From the NCBI GenBank assembly GCA_029204045.2, contig CM055061.1, positions 49,102,161-49,166,160 of the forward strand: a stretch of DNA of 64,000 nt. The letters run 5' to 3'. The stretch comes from Tillandsia leiboldiana. Lineage: Eukaryota; Streptophyta; Magnoliopsida; Poales; Bromeliaceae. Under the pieces are notes generated by a model. That model was not told where the DNA came from, made no database searches, and saw only the letters and a list, made by a program, of their open reading frames with translations. A program made the translations under genes and the position numbers. Shown here in pieces: positions 1 through 10,193 of the stretch (within the stretch, counting starts at the first letter, position 1; every line of letters begins with the position of its first letter).

Positions 1-1
1 T

Positions 2-2041
2 CAGAGATTTCAGACTCTAGAGGCAGCCGCAGAGCATGCACAGTGGGTGGAGAGAGGTGATCAGGTGGTGGCCAGACAGAGGGCCGCGGTCGCGCAGAGT
101 TCCGACAGAAAGCGACCAGCCCCAGAGGACGGGGGACAGGCCAGCTCATGGAGACCGCCACGGCCGCCGCAGTCCCAGTCTTTTGGCCGTGGGCGATCTG
201 AGAGGAGAGGGCCTGGTGGACCCCAGAGACCGCAGCAGCATCAGCAGCAGCACCAGCAGCAGAGATCGCAGCCCAGGCAGCAGAGATCGCAGCCCAGGCA
301 GCAGAGATCTCAGCAGCAGTCCTCGAGGCAGCAGCAGCAGCAGTCGAGGCATATCCGGCCATCAGATAGGTGTGTTTTCTGCAGGGGGCAGCACCCGTCA
401 GATACATGTGACCAGAGATGGGGACGATGCTTCCGATGTGGACAGCCAGGGCATGTGCGAGCTACCTGCCCCCTTACTACTCCCTCGGCACCTTCTTCTA
501 CGTCGGCTCCATATCCCCCTCAGCAGCAGCGGCCATCAGCTCAGCTGCCTTATGCTCCAGCGAGCAGGCCGTCCACCTCCTATCCTACAGATTCCCGACC
601 TCCAGCACCGAGCGGGCGGGTGTATGCCGCCCAGTTGGCGGATTCTCCAGCGGCAGACCTGGTGGTGGCAGGTATTATTCTACTCTTTGGTATTCGGACT
701 CGTACTTTATTCGACACTGGAGCATCCCATTCTTTCATTAGTCGAGCATTTGCATCCCTGCATGGTTTAGAGTTAGAGTCCTTATCACATGCATTAGAGG
801 TGCGGATTCCCGATCATATTTTGCATGTCGAGGAGCATTGTGTGGCATGCCCGGTACAGTTGGGGCCTTGGATATTGCCTGCAGACTTGCTTGTCTTGCA
901 GCAGCTCCATGATTTTGACTTGGTGTTGGGGATGGATTGGCTATCACGGTACTCCGCCACTATCGACTGCAGAGAGAGGACGGTGACTCTTCGCGAGCCA
1001 GGACAGAAGGAGTTCATCTTCAGAGGCTGCCAGAGCACGCTATTCGCAGCGACCATTTCCTCGGCGAGGGCTAGGAGGATGTTGAGCAGAGGATGTACTG
1101 CCTTTTTGGCCACGGTTGTGGAGGTGCCTACGGCGGCACTGGGACTCGAGGATATCCCTATTGTCCGAGAGTTCCCAGATGTGTTTCCCCCAGAGCTGAC
1201 GGCGATGCCGCCGGAGAGGGAGATTGAGTTCGTGATTGATGTGGTCCCTGGGACTGTACCAATCTCAAAGGCACCCTATAGGATGGCGCCAGCCGAGTTA
1301 AGGGAGTTGAAAGCCCAGCTTCAGGATCTTTTGGATAGGGGCTTCATCCGACCCAGTGTTTCTCCGTGGGGAGCGCCTGTGTTGTTTGTTAAGAAGAAGG
1401 ATGGGTCACTCCGATTGTGCGTGGATTATAGGGAATTGAACAAAGTGACCATCCGGAACAAGTATCCCCTCCCCCGGATAGATGATTTGTTTGATCAGTT
1501 ACAGGGAGCATCTGTGTTCTCGAAGATTGATCTGCAGTCCGGTTACCACCAGCTTAGGGTGAGGGCCGAGGACATCTCCAAGACGGCTTTCAGATCGCGG
1601 TACGGGCATTATGAGTTTACCGTGATGCCTTTTGGGTTGACTAATGCCCCTGCCGCATTCATGGACTTGATGAACAGGATTTTTCAGCCGTTTTTGGATC
1701 GGTTTGTGGTGGTGTTCATCGATGATATTCTGATCTACTCCCGGAGTGATCTGGAGCACGAGGAGCACTTGAGGACCGTGCTACAGCTTCTGCGAGAGAA
1801 AAAGCTATATGCTAAGTTCAAAAAGTGCGAGTTTTGGCTCCGGGAGGTTGCCTTTCTGGGTCATGTGGTTTCAGCTGCTGGAGTGGCGGTGGATCCGGCC
1901 AAGGTGGATGCTATTAGAGATTGGCCGAGGCCGACGACCATCACCGAGGTGCGGAGCTTTCTTGGATTGGCGGGCTACTATCGGCGCTTTGTGGAAGGCT
2001 TTGCGAAGCTTTCCTCTCCCCTCATTCGTCTGACCAGATAA
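2..2041 (+). CDS. Gag C-terminus, protease and reverse transcriptase (partial, ends at a stop inside pol)
   Basis: The reading frame is open from base 2, so this is the 3' part of a longer gag-pol gene. Two cysteine motifs are visible: CX2CX3HX4C from 371 and a canonical CX2CX4HX4C zinc knuckle at 428-469, typical of nucleocapsid. A glutamine-rich linker precedes them. The aspartic protease active site is the D-T-G at 713-721. Reverse transcriptase follows, with the polymerase motif F-I-D-D-I-L and its catalytic Asp pair at 1721-1726. The frame ends at TAA (2039-2041) between RT and RNase H and resumes in the same frame, so this is a single nonsense change rather than a natural end. Protease cuts the polyprotein; RT copies the RNA in virus-like particles. 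Confidence 0.9.
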   Translation, partial: QRFQTLEAAAEHAQWVERGDQVVARQRAAVAQSSDRKRPAPEDGGQASSWRPPRPPQSQSFGRGRSERRGPGGPQRPQQHQQQHQQQRSQPRQQRSQPRQQRSQQQSSRQQQQQSRHIRPSDRCVFCRGQHPSDTCDQRWGRCFRCGQPGHVRATCPLTTPSAPSSTSAPYPPQQQRPSAQLPYAPASRPSTSYPTDSRPPAPSGRVYAAQLADSPAADLVVAGIILLFGIRTRTLFDTGASHSFISRAFASLHGLELESLSHALEVRIPDHILHVEEHCVACPVQLGPWILPADLLVLQQLHDFDLVLGMDWLSRYSATIDCRERTVTLREPGQKEFIFRGCQSTLFAATISSARARRMLSRGCTAFLATVVEVPTAALGLEDIPIVREFPDVFPPELTAMPPEREIEFVIDVVPGTVPISKAPYRMAPAELRELKAQLQDLLDRGFIRPSVSPWGAPVLFVKKKDGSLRLCVDYRELNKVTIRNKYPLPRIDDLFDQLQGASVFSKIDLQSGYHQLRVRAEDISKTAFRSRYGHYEFTVMPFGLTNAPAAFMDLMNRIFQPFLDRFVVVFIDDILIYSRSDLEHEEHLRTVLQLLREKKLYAKFKKCEFWLREVAFLGHVVSAAGVAVDPAKVDAIRDWPRPTTITEVRSFLGLAGYYRRFVEGFAKLSSPLIRLTR
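190..345 (+). repeat. CAG-rich microsatellite-like tract coding a Gln/Arg linker in gag
   Basis: Repeated CAG with interspersed CAC, AGA and CGG codons encodes a Gln/His/Arg/Ser-rich segment. It contains two near-identical copies of a segment coding R-S-Q-P-R-Q-Q. It lies just N-terminal of the zinc knuckles. Likely a flexible basic linker expanded by slippage. Confidence 0.75.
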
Positions 2042-4054
2042 GGGGTTAAGTTTGTTTGGAGCGAGACTTGCCAGAGCTGTTTTGAGGAGCTGAAGCAGAG
2101 GTTGATGACCGCTCCAATCCTTGCCCTCCCAGTTATGGGGGAAGGATTTGTGATCTACAGTGATGCCTCACATAGTGGTCTGGGGTGTGTGTTGATGCAG
2201 CATGGTAGGGTAATTGCCTATGCTTCGCGGCAATTGAAGGACTATGAGAAAAATTACCCTACTCATGATCTAGAGTTGGCAGCGGTGGTGTTTGCTCTGA
2301 AGCTGTGGCGGCATTATTTGTATGGAGAGCATTGCGAGATATATACTGATCACAAGAGCTTGAAGTATCTATTCACCCAAAAGGAGCTGAATTTGAGGCA
2401 ACGCCGGTGGTTGGAGTTGTTAAAGGATTACGATCTGAGTATCCTTTACCATCCCGGCAAGGCCAATGTCGTGGCAGATGCTTTGAGTAGGAGGACGAGT
2501 CTGAGCTTATTGATCTCGCAGCAGGCGCCGTTGGTCGAGCAGATGAGGCGGTTACAGTTGGAGGTAGTATCCCCTGGGGTCTCTGCTAGACTCATGTCTA
2601 TGGTCTTGCAGCCCACTCTGTTGGAGAGGATCAGGGACACTCAGAGTGAGGACCCCCACTTGATGAGGATCAGGACGCAGCTTCAGGCGGATCAGACAGG
2701 GGATTTTTCTGTGGATAGCTCGGGAGTACTGCGGTACAGGGACCGAGTGTGTGTGCCTATGGATCAGGAGATTAGAGATCAGATTTTGAGGGAGGCCCAT
2801 TTTACACCTTATACCATCCATCCTGGAGGTACTAAGATGTATAAGGACCTCAAGGCACAGTTTTGGTGGCCCGGGATGAAGCGGGACATTGGGAGATTCG
2901 TAGCTCATTGTTTAACTTGCCAGCAAGTGAAAGCAGAGCATCGCGTTCCTGCTGGTAAGTTGCAGAGTCTTCCAATTCCCGAGTGGAAATGGGACCACGT
3001 CACTATGGATTTCGTCGCTGGATTGCCGAGGGCGCAGAGCGGGGCTGATGCGATTTGGGTTATTGTTGACAGACTCACCAAGTCGGCGCACTTCTTACCG
3101 GTTCAGATGACCTGGTCACTGGAGCGTTTGGCACAGTTATATCTGGATGAGATAGTGAGGCTTCACGGCATACCTGCTTCGATTGTGTCAGATCGAGACC
3201 CGAGATTCGTATCACGCTTTTGGGGGAGTTTGCATTCTGCATTGGGGACTCAGCTCAGGTTTAGCACTGCTTTCCACCCACAGACCGATGGACAGTCAGA
3301 ACGCACCATACAGACCCTCGAGGATATGTTGAGAGCGTGCGTTATGGATTTTGGGGGAGGGTGGTACCGGCACTTGTCGTTGGTTGAGTTCGCGTACAAC
3401 AACAGCTATCAGGCGAGCATCCAGATGGCTCCGTTTGAGGCGTTGTATGGACGCAAGTGTCGGTCTCCCTTATTTTGGAGTGACGTGGGTGAGAGAAGGA
3501 CTTTAGGACCGGATTTGCTTTTGGACGCTGAGGAAAAGGTCAGAGTCATTCGCCGACACCTTGTGACAGCCCAGAGTCGTCAGAGGAGCTACGCCGACAC
3601 TCGACGGCGAGACCTGGAGTTTCTGGTTGGTGATCATGTCTTTTTGAAGGTCTCGCACTCGAAAGGGGTCCGGAGATTTGGAGTACGGGGAAAGCTCAGT
3701 CCCCGCTTTATTGGTCCCTTTGAGGTACTTGACAGAGTTGGTCCTGTGGCATACAGAGTTGCTTTACCCCCGCGCCTGGCCGGAGTTCATGATGTCTTCC
3801 ATGTCTCAGCTCTGAGGAGATATGTTTTTGACCCGTCGCACGTGATTGACTTCACTTCGTTGGAGATCGGCGAGGACTTGGTCTACGAGGAGCGCCCGTT
3901 GCGGATTTTTGCTCGTGAGGTGAGGGAATTGCGCAACCGGGCCATTCCATATGTGAAGATCCTGTGGAGCAATCATGAGGAGCGAGAGGCTACTTGGGAG
4001 CTGGAGACAGAGATGAGGGATGCCTACCCTTTCTTATTCGAGACTTCTATTTGA
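2042..4054 (+). CDS. RNase H, integrase and chromodomain-like tail of element 1
   Basis: Same frame as the upstream segment after the TAA; the first ATG is at 2102. The RNase H domain starts with the D-A-S motif near 2161. The integrase N-terminal HHCC zinc finger is seen as H-P-G-G-T-K-M-Y-K-D-L followed by the C-x-x-C of C-L-T-C-Q-Q-V-K. The catalytic D,D,E residues lie in the T-M-D-F, S-D-R-D-P-R-F and D-G-Q-S-E-R segments. The last 60 or so residues (V-Y-E-E-R-P-L-R-I ... W-S-N-H-E-E-R-E-A-T-W-E-L-E) resemble the chromodomain found at the C-terminus of Tekay/Del chromovirus integrases, thought to guide insertion to heterochromatin. The stop is at 4052-4054 and the LTR begins 58 bases later. 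Confidence 0.9.
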   Translation, partial: GVKFVWSETCQSCFEELKQRLMTAPILALPVMGEGFVIYSDASHSGLGCVLMQHGRVIAYASRQLKDYEKNYPTHDLELAAVVFALKLWRHYLYGEHCEIYTDHKSLKYLFTQKELNLRQRRWLELLKDYDLSILYHPGKANVVADALSRRTSLSLLISQQAPLVEQMRRLQLEVVSPGVSARLMSMVLQPTLLERIRDTQSEDPHLMRIRTQLQADQTGDFSVDSSGVLRYRDRVCVPMDQEIRDQILREAHFTPYTIHPGGTKMYKDLKAQFWWPGMKRDIGRFVAHCLTCQQVKAEHRVPAGKLQSLPIPEWKWDHVTMDFVAGLPRAQSGADAIWVIVDRLTKSAHFLPVQMTWSLERLAQLYLDEIVRLHGIPASIVSDRDPRFVSRFWGSLHSALGTQLRFSTAFHPQTDGQSERTIQTLEDMLRACVMDFGGGWYRHLSLVEFAYNNSYQASIQMAPFEALYGRKCRSPLFWSDVGERRTLGPDLLLDAEEKVRVIRRHLVTAQSRQRSYADTRRRDLEFLVGDHVFLKVSHSKGVRRFGVRGKLSPRFIGPFEVLDRVGPVAYRVALPPRLAGVHDVFHVSALRRYVFDPSHVIDFTSLEIGEDLVYEERPLRIFAREVRELRNRAIPYVKILWSNHEEREATWELETEMRDAYPFLFETSI

Positions 4055-4112
4055 GGTACGTCTGTTCTGTTTTCTTTGTTTCGGGGACGAAACTTTTTTT
4101 AGTGGGGGAGGA

Positions 4113-7100
4113 TGTAGGGCCCCTAAACTCCTTACAGCTTTTTCCCATGAATCCACTGTGCAAACACCTGTTGATGGTGTATCTGGCCCATGGTGCATCA
4201 AAGGGATGCCACAGATGGACCCTGTGAGCTTTGGTTGGCTGTTTTGGCCTTCGGCTGCTTTTGCCGAATTTTAGAAAAAGGAATTTGGCCAAACAGAGGG
4301 TGGATTTGGATTCAGCGCGGAAAAACGCTTGAGAATGGCTTTTTGTTTGCTTAATTCTGAGTCCGGATGCCCAAAAGCGGGCTCCCAGAAGTTTTGACAG
4401 TTTTTGGTGTTTGCGGGAGCCTCCGGCAAATTTTGGAGGTGGATTTTGGCAAAATGGACGCCGTTTTTGGAATCAGCGCGCGAAAACGGTCAAGATGGGC
4501 TTTTTACTTGATGTTTTTGGGCTGCGGTTACTGTTCACGCCAGAACAGTGTCTCCGGCGATCGCCGGCGGCGGCCGGCGGCGGCGGGCAGCGTCGGCGGG
4601 CGGCGGCGCAGCCTCGGGCAGGCGTTTAGCGGCCGCGGGCAGGCGGCTGAGGGTGCGGGCAGGCGGCTGAGGGCGCGGGCAGGAGCGCGGTCCACCGCGG
4701 AGGTCGTGCGCCGGGGGCGGGCCACGTGGCGCTTTCCGGTTGGCTGGCGCTGCAGACGCAGTCCACGGAATTTGGTCCGGGTGCACGGTAGACCGGGTGG
4801 ACACGTGGCGTGAGGTGATTGGTCCGGTGTTGTGCTCCCGGTCCACGCGATTGGTGGAGTCGGTGACCGGGGCAGGTGGCCGTACGGCAGGGCAGGTGGC
4901 CGTACGGCCCGGGTCAGTCGCGACGTGCGTGGTGCACGGGGCGATGTGCGCGGTGCACGGGTTGCCGGGGCCACGTGGCGCGACGCCACTGGCTGGTGCA
5001 GGTGTGCCGGGTGCAGCGGGGCCCAGGGTCTCGGTGCGGTGGGCTACGTGGCCGGCCCACGGCGTTTTGGGCTTGAACAGTAATGGGCCGGGCCCATTAC
5101 TGTAGCCGCCCGAAAAATTTCGGCGCCCGAAACCTGGACTCATTCGGTATTTTTGCAATTGTTTCTCCAGCTCTATTTATACCAACCCGAGCCCCCTTCT
5201 TTGTTTTCTTTCTCTCAACCCTTTCATTTTCTGCCCGAGCCCCCTCAAGCAAAGTTGTTCACCTCTTCACCCTTGATCTTCCTGCCAAGTTTCAAGATTT
5301 TAGGAGGCTCGAATCCCGAGGTTCTCCATTTTACGGCGCGGCACGACGTTGCATTCCTGGGTTCTTCTTCGGCGCAGCGACAGTGTTTTAGCTCCCCTGG
5401 GCTACCCCGAGATCATTTTGCTGTGATTCTTGCGCCAGCAGACTCCTAAGAGGTAGGACTTCATCTTTCGTTTTGGTCGCGCTTTCCCATTTCGAGGTGT
5501 TGGCACGGATCCCGAGGCAAACAGTGACCCCTTTTTCTGTATGGATTTCCTTGACAGCAGCGGGGTATTTTGGCCGTATCTTCGCGCACGAGCATCAGAC
5601 GGTAACGAGCTCTTACAACTTTTTAATCTACAGATCGCAAGGAACGCGCTCGTATTTTTCTTGGATTTTCCAGAGGATTATTTCGAGGTGAAAATCACTG
5701 TTTTCTCAGTGAACAATGCACAGTTTTCAGCACAGATTTTTGTATGTGTGTGCCTCTTGCCGAATTTATATCTTGACTTACCGAACTCAGATTTGGGCGT
5801 GCAAGGTACCGTTGCGAAGCTATCGACGCGAGGATCGCTGTGATATTTTTCTTGGAATTTCCTGGACACTTTCTGCAGGTGATAATTTAACAGTTTTGAA
5901 TCCGAGGTTGTATGTGGTTATAAGAGCAATAATTGGGAGCCTAAGTGTAATTAGTGAGCTTTGTATTGTACCAGGAATATTTCGGGTGTGCTAAAATTGT
6001 GGGAGCAAGGATTTGGAGTTTTGGTATTTTCTTGCTGTACGGATCCGGACAGTTAGCACTTCAGGTGGGTGGTTGTTGTACTCCTCTCCTTTGGTATGCC
6101 CACTAGGAACATCAGAGTGTTCCCTCATTTTTGAGGCCCAAAGTATTATTAGTAACCTTGCATGCTCTAGGGAATTAATTATTGGTTGATTGATCTTTGA
6201 TAAATTGTTATTTGATCCATGTGGAAATTGTTGGACTGCATGTTTAGGGTTAAAATAATAGTTGAGGATTATAAAATTGCTAAATATTCTTATGAGACTG
6301 TCACTTTAGCTTATGTCACTCTGAACTGATTACTCTTGGAAAATGGACAACATATTGAGACAATGCATGATTAAACGAGTCACTTAAATATTGACATCTT
6401 TTACTGCTACACTATCTTTTGGGACTTGACTTAGGAGAAACCATGCATTTATTCTTTTCTTCTCCTATTATCGATAGACTTGCGGCATAGTCGCTCAGGT
6501 TCGAGCGTGTGTTGGACAGTGTAGCCAGGTATTGGGGATTTGGGACAGGTTGGGCTTTTGACAGGGTGTTGCGGCGACCACGGATCTTGGGTGGTTGACC
6601 GGGTTGTTACTGTTGCATCAGATTGGGGGTTTTGGGGATCGGGCTTTCTTTAGTGGATGGAGTTTTCCACTTTGATCATAGTCATGATCCAGTCCTGCTA
6701 TTATGAGATAGTGGTTACAGAGATGCTTGTTACAGTGATTTCCTTACTCGTGTGGGTCGCTCCCCTCGAGTGCCACTCCGGAGTGTGCGACCGGACGGAT
6801 CAAGGCCGGTCTGTTATTACTTTAGAGCTTGATCGGACAGGCCGAGGCCGATCTGTTACTTACGTTGGGGACATGACCGTATCAGGCAGTAGTCGGTCAG
6901 TATCCCCACAGATGAGATTAGCAGGCAGTGCCGGTGTCCACTGGCGTTAGATTGGGTCGTTTTGACAGGCTTCTTGATACTGATGCATACTTTTCCATAC
7001 TTATTGGTTTATCATGTAGAGGCATATTAGGGGTAGCACTTCATCAGTTGTCATTCATAGCTTCACCCCCCTTTCTCTTCTTCCCCTTTTGCCTCTGATT

Positions 7101-7615
7101 ACCCGGTGGGCATATTTGAGCTGAGGCTTTACCCACTAGGGGAGGCTACTGTTTATAGTAGTACTTACCCCCATTGTCTTTTCTTGTTTCTTTCTTCCCC
7201 TTTGTTTTGCAGAGTCCTCTGCGGGAGTTGCTGGGCCGTCAGCAACTGATCGAGGTAAGCGGATTGCAGACTAGATAGAGAGCCACCCGAGGGTTGTAGC
7301 ACGTAGCTGGAGCTTGTGGGTACCTGGTCTTCTCAGACAGCTTTTGTTTATTTCTTTTTGAGTCTGGCTTTTGCCAGCTGTTTGTATTTAGTGGTGAGCT
7401 GGGAGAGACATTTGTATTTTATTCCACTGTTGTACTCTTTTACTTCCAGCTTCTGTCTGAGATACAGTAGTTTTAGTTTAGCTCTGATTATTATGCTCTT
7501 TTATTATTATTTCTTATCTGAGCAGGTTACCGACGCTTCGTGTATGTGGGAAATACCGCATGCACGGCGGATCTGTAGACGGGCCCGGGTTCTGGTTTAC
7601 ACCCGGGGCGTGACA
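4113..7615 (+). repeat. 3' LTR of element 1 (family A, about 3.5 kb)
   Basis: Starts TGTAGGGCCCC right after a purine-rich tract (agtgggggagga, 4101-4112) and ends in GGGGCGTGACA. The reverse complement of this terminus opens the reversed LTRs at 21563 and 63587, which supports the end. A very GC-rich block lies at 4560-5060 and a TATA-like box near 5174. A large part of a 449-residue open frame beginning at 7316 is LTR sequence and is not a gene. Confidence 0.85.
5174..5181 (+). promoter_or_regulatory. Candidate TATA box in family A LTR
   Basis: TATTTATA following the GC-rich block. A matching box in the reversed family A solo LTR at 24053-24060 occupies the equivalent place. Probable element promoter. 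Confidence 0.5.
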
Positions 7616-8665
7616 GCCCCTCCCCAGACCGCGACTACCGGTGTATCGATGGACCAACCGACGACGCCTTCAGCCACGCCGAATCCAACGGCGTCGGGAC
7701 TCGCAGCGGGGGCGACTGCTGGAGACTCGATGAGGGAGGCCGTGATGGCCCCCACTCCCGGGGTGTCTGTCACCACCGCGGGGGAGGCTTCTACCCAGCG
7801 GATTGAACGGGACAGGGTGAGAGCAAATTTGGCGGAATTCAAGAAGCACGACCCACTTGTTTTTGAGGGAGAGACAACAGATCCCTGGGTCGTGGAGAAA
7901 TGGGTAGACACCATGGAGAAACTCTTCGAGGACCTGATGATGGAGGATCACGAACGAGTCCCCTTGGCAGTTCACTGTCTCGAGGGAAACGGCCGTATAT
8001 GGTGGAAAACGGTGCGCCCGGACCCCTTGAAGGGCAACGCCCTACCATCATGGTCTACGTTCAGAGAGGAGTTGTTCTGGGCATTCTTCTCCAATAGCGT
8101 CAAGCAGCAAATGGAGGACGACCTAAAGCACATCAAACAAGGGAACTGGTCCGTTATGGAGTACCAACGGGAATTTGTGAGATTGGCCAATTGTGTCCCC
8201 TTTGTCATAAGAGACGAATCTCACAAAGCCCGCCTTTTTGTGGACGGATTGCGGAGCGATATCTTAGAAGTTGTGCAAGAAGCAGATCTTCACACCTTCC
8301 AGAAGGTGGTGGACAGGGCCACCATTGTGGAGCGCGGATTTGCGGTTACGCGCGCCCGACGGGAGGACTCCGAGTACAACAAGGATAGAAAGCGACCCCA
8401 GTCCTTCTCCGGAGGGGGTTTTTCCAGTAGGAACAGACCCCCTAAACATCCGAAGTCGCATCATGGGACTAGGAGTGCACCAACAAGCGGTCAAAGGCCA
8501 GGGGACAGACCCTGTGTTATCTGCAGTGGAGCACACGGAGTTACCGAATGCGCCAAGAGGCACGATCACTGCTTCCGTTGCGGCAAACCAGGCCACCTCC
8601 ATTTCAACTACCCCTTGAACGCGAGTACAGCATCCTCTGCAGCCTCCACCCCATCGCCACAATAG
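7616..8665 (+). CDS. Gag of element 2 (5'-truncated by element 1)
   Basis: Capsid and nucleocapsid protein fragment. The retrotransposon gag core is recognisable from W-V-V-E-K-W-V-D-T through F-V-D-G-L-R. Near the C-terminus a C-V-I-C and a CX2CX4HX3-4-type zinc knuckle (C-F-R-C-G-K-P-G-H) appear, although the last cysteine is replaced, giving F-N-Y. The open frame appears to start far upstream at 7316, but those codons are element 1 LTR. It ends at TAG (8663-8665); the frame stays open beyond it into protease, so the stop is probably a Gln codon turned nonsense. Confidence 0.85.
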   Translation, partial: APPQTATTGVSMDQPTTPSATPNPTASGLAAGATAGDSMREAVMAPTPGVSVTTAGEASTQRIERDRVRANLAEFKKHDPLVFEGETTDPWVVEKWVDTMEKLFEDLMMEDHERVPLAVHCLEGNGRIWWKTVRPDPLKGNALPSWSTFREELFWAFFSNSVKQQMEDDLKHIKQGNWSVMEYQREFVRLANCVPFVIRDESHKARLFVDGLRSDILEVVQEADLHTFQKVVDRATIVERGFAVTRARREDSEYNKDRKRPQSFSGGGFSSRNRPPKHPKSHHGTRSAPTSGQRPGDRPCVICSGAHGVTECAKRHDHCFRCGKPGHLHFNYPLNASTASSAASTPSPQ

Positions 8666-8962
8666 CCGGGGCGGGGGAGAGCTCCCTCGGGACCAACCGT
8701 ACGCCCCCCACCCACTCGGCAGGAAGGGGAGACGCGACCGCAGTCGGGAGGGAGGATCTACTCTATGAATCACCGGGGGGCTGACCCACCGGAGGATGTG
8801 GTGGCAGGTATTACTCTGATTTCTGACTCTCGAGCTAGAACTTTATTTGACACCGGAGCATCCCGCTCCTTCGTATCCCGTACTTTCGCCCAGGCCCATG
8901 TTTTAGAAACGAAACCCCTAAGCAACCTTATGACCGTCCAGACCCCCTGGGAGGCCTATTGA
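8666..8962 (+). pseudogene. Protease fragment of element 2
   Basis: In the same frame as gag after the TAG. The D-T-G-A-S active site is visible in L-F-D-T-G-A-S-R-S-F-V-S near 8850. The frame ends at 8960-8962 and the continuation is found in another frame from about 8976, so one frameshift breaks the gene here. The upstream stretch 8666-8764 is a proline/arginine-rich linker. Confidence 0.8.
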
Positions 8963-8975
8963 GGCGGTTAACTTT

Positions 8976-10193
8976 GTGCCCTCCTGCCCGATAAGGTTGG
9001 GAAGGCTAGCTTGCCCTTGGGACTTGGTGGTCATTCCGTTGAAAGAGTTCCACGTAGTTCTAGTTATGGATTGGCTTACTAAACACCAGCTGAAAATTGA
9101 CTGTGAGAAATGTCAAGTGCGACTACGGGAACCGGGTCTTCCGGAGAATGTGTACCTGGCATGTAAGAGTACCTTCTTTTGGACCGTCATCTCCGCGTCT
9201 CGGGCCAGGAGAATGATGGAAGGCGGGTGCATGGCTTACTTAGCCTCAGTGGACTTGACGACGCGACCCACCTCTTCGGTCTCCGACATTGCAGTCGTAA
9301 GGGATTTTCCAGACATTTTACCGACTGAACTTCCGGAGATGCCGCCCGGGCGTGAGATCGATTTTTCTATCGAACTTATTCCGGGCACGCAACCCATCAC
9401 GAAGGCACCGTACAGAATGGCCTTCGCCGAATTGAGGGAACTTAAGGCACAACTGGAAGACCTCCTGGATAAGGGTTTCATCAGACCGAGCATGTCGCCG
9501 TGGGGTGCGCCCGTACTTTTTGTAAGAAAGAAGGATGGGAGCTTACGCCTGTGCATAGATTATCGGGAGATAAGCAAGGTCATGATAAAGAACAAATATC
9601 CCTTGCCGCGGATTGACGACCTGTTCGACCAACTGCAAGGAGCGACGGTGTTCTCAAAGAACGACCTCCAGTCTGGCTACCACCAGCTTAGAATTAGAGG
9701 TGAAGATATATCTAAAATAGCCTTTCGGACTCGTTACGGCCACTACGAGTTTACGGTAATGCTGTTTGGGCTTACCAATGCCCCAGCGGTATTCATGGAC
9801 ATGATGAATAGGATTTTTAAACCCTTCCTGGACCAATTCGTGGTGGTCTTTATCGACGACATCCTCATCTACTCCCACACAGACAAAGAGCACGGGGAAC
9901 ACTTGCGAGTAATCCTCCAGACCCTCCGGGACCAGAAATTGTATGCCAAACTCAAGAAGTGTGAGTTCTGGCTCCGCGAGGTAGACTTTTTGGGACACAT
10001 AGTCTCAGCGTCGGGAATAGCGGTGGACCCTAGAAAGGTAGAATCCGTGACCAACTGGGCCCGGCCAACAACGGTAACGGAGATCCGAAGTTTCCTAGGA
10101 CTGGCAGGGTACTACAGAGGCTTCGTGGAAGGCTTCTCAAAGATAGCCACTCCCCTAAATCGATTAACCCGGAAAGGGAAGAAATTCATCTAG
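8976..10193 (+). CDS. Protease C-terminus and reverse transcriptase of element 2
   Basis: Begins with the end of the protease domain (V-L-V-M-D-W-L), then the full palm and fingers of a gypsy RT, including K-K-D-G-S-L-R-L-C-I-D-Y-R and the catalytic V-V-F-I-D-D-I-L. The listed start is only where the frame opens after a frameshift, not a real initiation codon. It ends at TAG (10191-10193), where relatives have Trp, and the frame continues into RNase H, so this is a nonsense break. Confidence 0.85.
   Translation: MPSCPIRLGRLACPWDLVVIPLKEFHVVLVMDWLTKHQLKIDCEKCQVRLREPGLPENVYLACKSTFFWTVISASRARRMMEGGCMAYLASVDLTTRPTSSVSDIAVVRDFPDILPTELPEMPPGREIDFSIELIPGTQPITKAPYRMAFAELRELKAQLEDLLDKGFIRPSMSPWGAPVLFVRKKDGSLRLCIDYREISKVMIKNKYPLPRIDDLFDQLQGATVFSKNDLQSGYHQLRIRGEDISKIAFRTRYGHYEFTVMLFGLTNAPAVFMDMMNRIFKPFLDQFVVVFIDDILIYSHTDKEHGEHLRVILQTLRDQKLYAKLKKCEFWLREVDFLGHIVSASGIAVDPRKVESVTNWARPTTVTEIRSFLGLAGYYRGFVEGFSKIATPLNRLTRKGKKFI

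Larger units (their letters stand above)
1..7615 (+). mobile_element. Gypsy element 1 (Tekay/Del-like), left end outside window
   Basis: Ty3/gypsy retrotransposon whose 5' LTR and gag start lie left of the window. Visible order is gag C-terminus, protease, reverse transcriptase, RNase H, integrase, chromodomain-like tail, purine-rich tract, 3' LTR. Order PR-RT-RH-INT is diagnostic of gypsy. The sequence immediately after 7615 resumes inside the gag gene of another gypsy element (element 2), at a point matching the equivalent gag of element 5 on the other strand, so this element is a nested insertion. The left target duplication cannot be seen. Confidence 0.93.

Noticed and set aside
4528..5158. 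Long open frames on both strands in the GC-rich part of the element 1 LTR
   Set aside because: GC-rich sequence lacks stop codons by composition; products are low-complexity Arg/Pro/Ala.
7316..7615. N-terminal 100 residues of the open frame running into gag as a novel gag extension
   Set aside because: This is element 1 LTR sequence fused by chance to the truncated gag of element 2.
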